Of a stretch of 7,277 nt of DNA, positions 6,387 to 7,277 are shown one piece after another. The position numbers were made by a program, and so were the translations under genes. The notes under the pieces were generated by a model. It made no database searches. It was not told the DNA's origin and was given only the letters and a program-made list of their open reading frames with translations. The stretch comes from Opitutales bacterium. GTDB taxonomy: Bacteria > Verrucomicrobiota > Verrucomicrobiia > Opitutales > Intestinicryptomonadaceae. The stretch spans positions 335-7,611 of the forward strand of contig JAJXPD010000108.1 of NCBI GenBank assembly GCA_021641325.1, written 5' to 3'. Each line of letters starts with the position of its first letter. Position 1 is the first letter of the stretch.

Positions 6387-7277
6387 CTATTTTATGATTG
6401 CCTTGACCGCCACGGGGAAGTGGTCGGAGGGGTATTCGGGGATTTTCGCCTTGGGGTTTGCCCGCTTTTTTGCGTCGAAGCCGCACGCCTTGTCGGATAC
6501 GACTTCGTAGGAGAGAATGTCTATTCCCTTTGTCGTCAAAATGTAGTCTATCCTGTCGAAGAGGGGAGTTCCCGTAAAATTGTGATATGTGCCGTTCGGC
6601 CCGTAGGGCTGTGTCTTGGAGAGCTTGCGCGAGTCGAGCAGAAGCCCGTCGGAGAGGATAATTTTCATGGGTTCGTCGGATTCGAGCGCGTTGAAGTCGC
6701 CCACGCAGACTGCGGGCGCGTCCTTCGCGATTTCGCGCGCCTTTTTCAGTAGAAGCTTGGCCGATTCCGTCCGCGCGACTTTCCCGACGTGGTCGAAATG
6801 CAGGCTGAAAAAGTAGAGCTGCGCCCCCGTGAGCTTGTCGCGAAATTTGCCCCAAGTGCAGACGCGCTTGCACATGGCGTCCCAGCCCTTGACGGGTTTG
6901 TCGGGCGTTTCGGCGAACCAGAAGTCTCCGCTGTCGAGAACTTCGAAACGCGCGGGGTTGTAGAATATCGCGGCGTGCTCGCCGCCCGATTTCCCGTCGT
7001 CGCGTCCCGCCCCGAAATACTTGTAGCCCGTGGTTTTTGCGATGTAGTCGAGCTGGTGTTTGAAGCCCTCCTGAGTGCCGAAAATGTCGAAATTGTGGGC
7101 GAGGACGAGCCTCCCCACGGAGTCCTTCCTGTCCTGCCACATATACGAGATGCTCGAGTCTGGCTTGGGCGCGAGGCGCAGGTTGAATGTCGCCAATGTG
7201 GTCGCAAGTTCGGGCTTTTTTTCGAAAGAATTGCATGCCGTCAAAAGAAACGGAAGGCACAACACCATATATATAAG
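6387..7277 (-). CDS. Endonuclease/exonuclease/phosphatase family lipoprotein, 5' end beyond the window
   Basis: Metal-dependent phosphodiesterase or phosphatase of the EEP fold (DNase I/sphingomyelinase-like), probably anchored in a membrane. Numbering from the ATG at 7268, a hydrophobic stretch ends in lipobox LTAC (Cys12). The EEP motifs follow in order: TFNLR (Asn29), TQEG (Glu67), an EHAAIFYNPARFEVLDSG block (97-114), WDAMCKRVCTW (129-139), SLHFDH (His157, Asp159), GDFN (Asp191, Asn193), DRIDYI (Asp241) and PSDHFP (Asp282, His283). All the metal and catalytic positions I expect are present, so it should be active. The frame stays open from 7268 to the window edge, and the signal as seen lacks N-terminal Lys/Arg. 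The real start therefore likely lies outside, making the gene 5'-partial. The substrate cannot be read from sequence. Possible roles include extracellular nuclease, sugar-phosphate or phospholipid diesterase. It converges on the pst operon and shares its terminator. Confidence 0.9.
   Translation of the reverse strand, partial: LIYMVLCLPFLLTACNSFEKKPELATTLATFNLRLAPKPDSSISYMWQDRKDSVGRLVLAHNFDIFGTQEGFKHQLDYIAKTTGYKYFGAGRDDGKSGGEHAAIFYNPARFEVLDSGDFWFAETPDKPVKGWDAMCKRVCTWGKFRDKLTGAQLYFFSLHFDHVGKVARTESAKLLLKKAREIAKDAPAVCVGDFNALESDEPMKIILSDGLLLDSRKLSKTQPYGPNGTYHNFTGTPLFDRIDYILTTKGIDILSYEVVSDKACGFDAKKRANPKAKIPEYPSDHFPVAVKAIIK

Noticed and set aside
5902..7260. Antisense/alternate minus frame of 452 codons over phoU and the EEP gene
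   Set aside because: It runs through the terminator and overlaps the EEP gene in another frame. Its Arg-rich, low-complexity composition is typical of a shadow frame.
1..7277. CRISPR, tRNA/rRNA, insertion sequence, attachment site or defence-type genes
   Set aside because: No repeat-spacer pattern, tRNA-like cloverleaf, transposase or terminal inverted repeats were seen. All sequence is accounted for by the phosphate genes and one hydrolase.

Overview
The window holds a complete high-affinity phosphate uptake operon on the + strand. The order is an outer-membrane porin (5' end cut by the window edge), pstS, pstC, pstA, pstB and phoU. A convergent minus-strand gene for an endonuclease/exonuclease/phosphatase (EEP) family lipoprotein follows, and its 5' end runs off the right edge. 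The porin shows a Gram-negative (diderm) host. The DNA is fairly GC-rich, with many Ala gcg/gcc and Arg cgc codons. The lipoprotein type, the enlarged permeases and the overall codon style would fit Verrucomicrobiota (an Opitutales-like gut lineage), but this placement is a tentative inference and was not tested against any database.

Layout: 1-1023 porin resembling the phosphate-selective porin O/P family; 1058-1891 PstS; 1913-3046 PstC; 3043-4755 PstA; 4752-5582 PstB; 5584-6273 PhoU; 6350-6379 a symmetric hairpin with A and T flanks that can terminate both converging transcripts; 6387-7277 (minus) EEP lipoprotein. There is no gene-free stretch above 300 bases. The longest gap is the 113 bases between phoU and the convergent gene. 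The pst genes are tightly packed: pstC/pstA and pstA/pstB overlap by ATGA, and phoU starts one base after the pstB stop.

How the parts work together: the porin would admit phosphate through the outer membrane, and PstS would bind it in the periplasm. PstC and PstA form the inner-membrane channel, PstB powers it with ATP, and PhoU would restrain uptake and signal phosphate status to a PhoR-type kinase that is not in the window. The convergent lipoprotein may be a surface or periplasmic phosphodiesterase or nuclease that could release phosphate, but a functional link is only a guess.

I found no undescribed system. The parts most worth a second look are the permeases. PstA carries about 300 extra residues, predicted periplasmic and Ala/Glu-rich, between its first and second membrane segments. 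PstC has an insert of about 65 residues with two extra hydrophobic segments. The porin's linkage to pst is also of interest.
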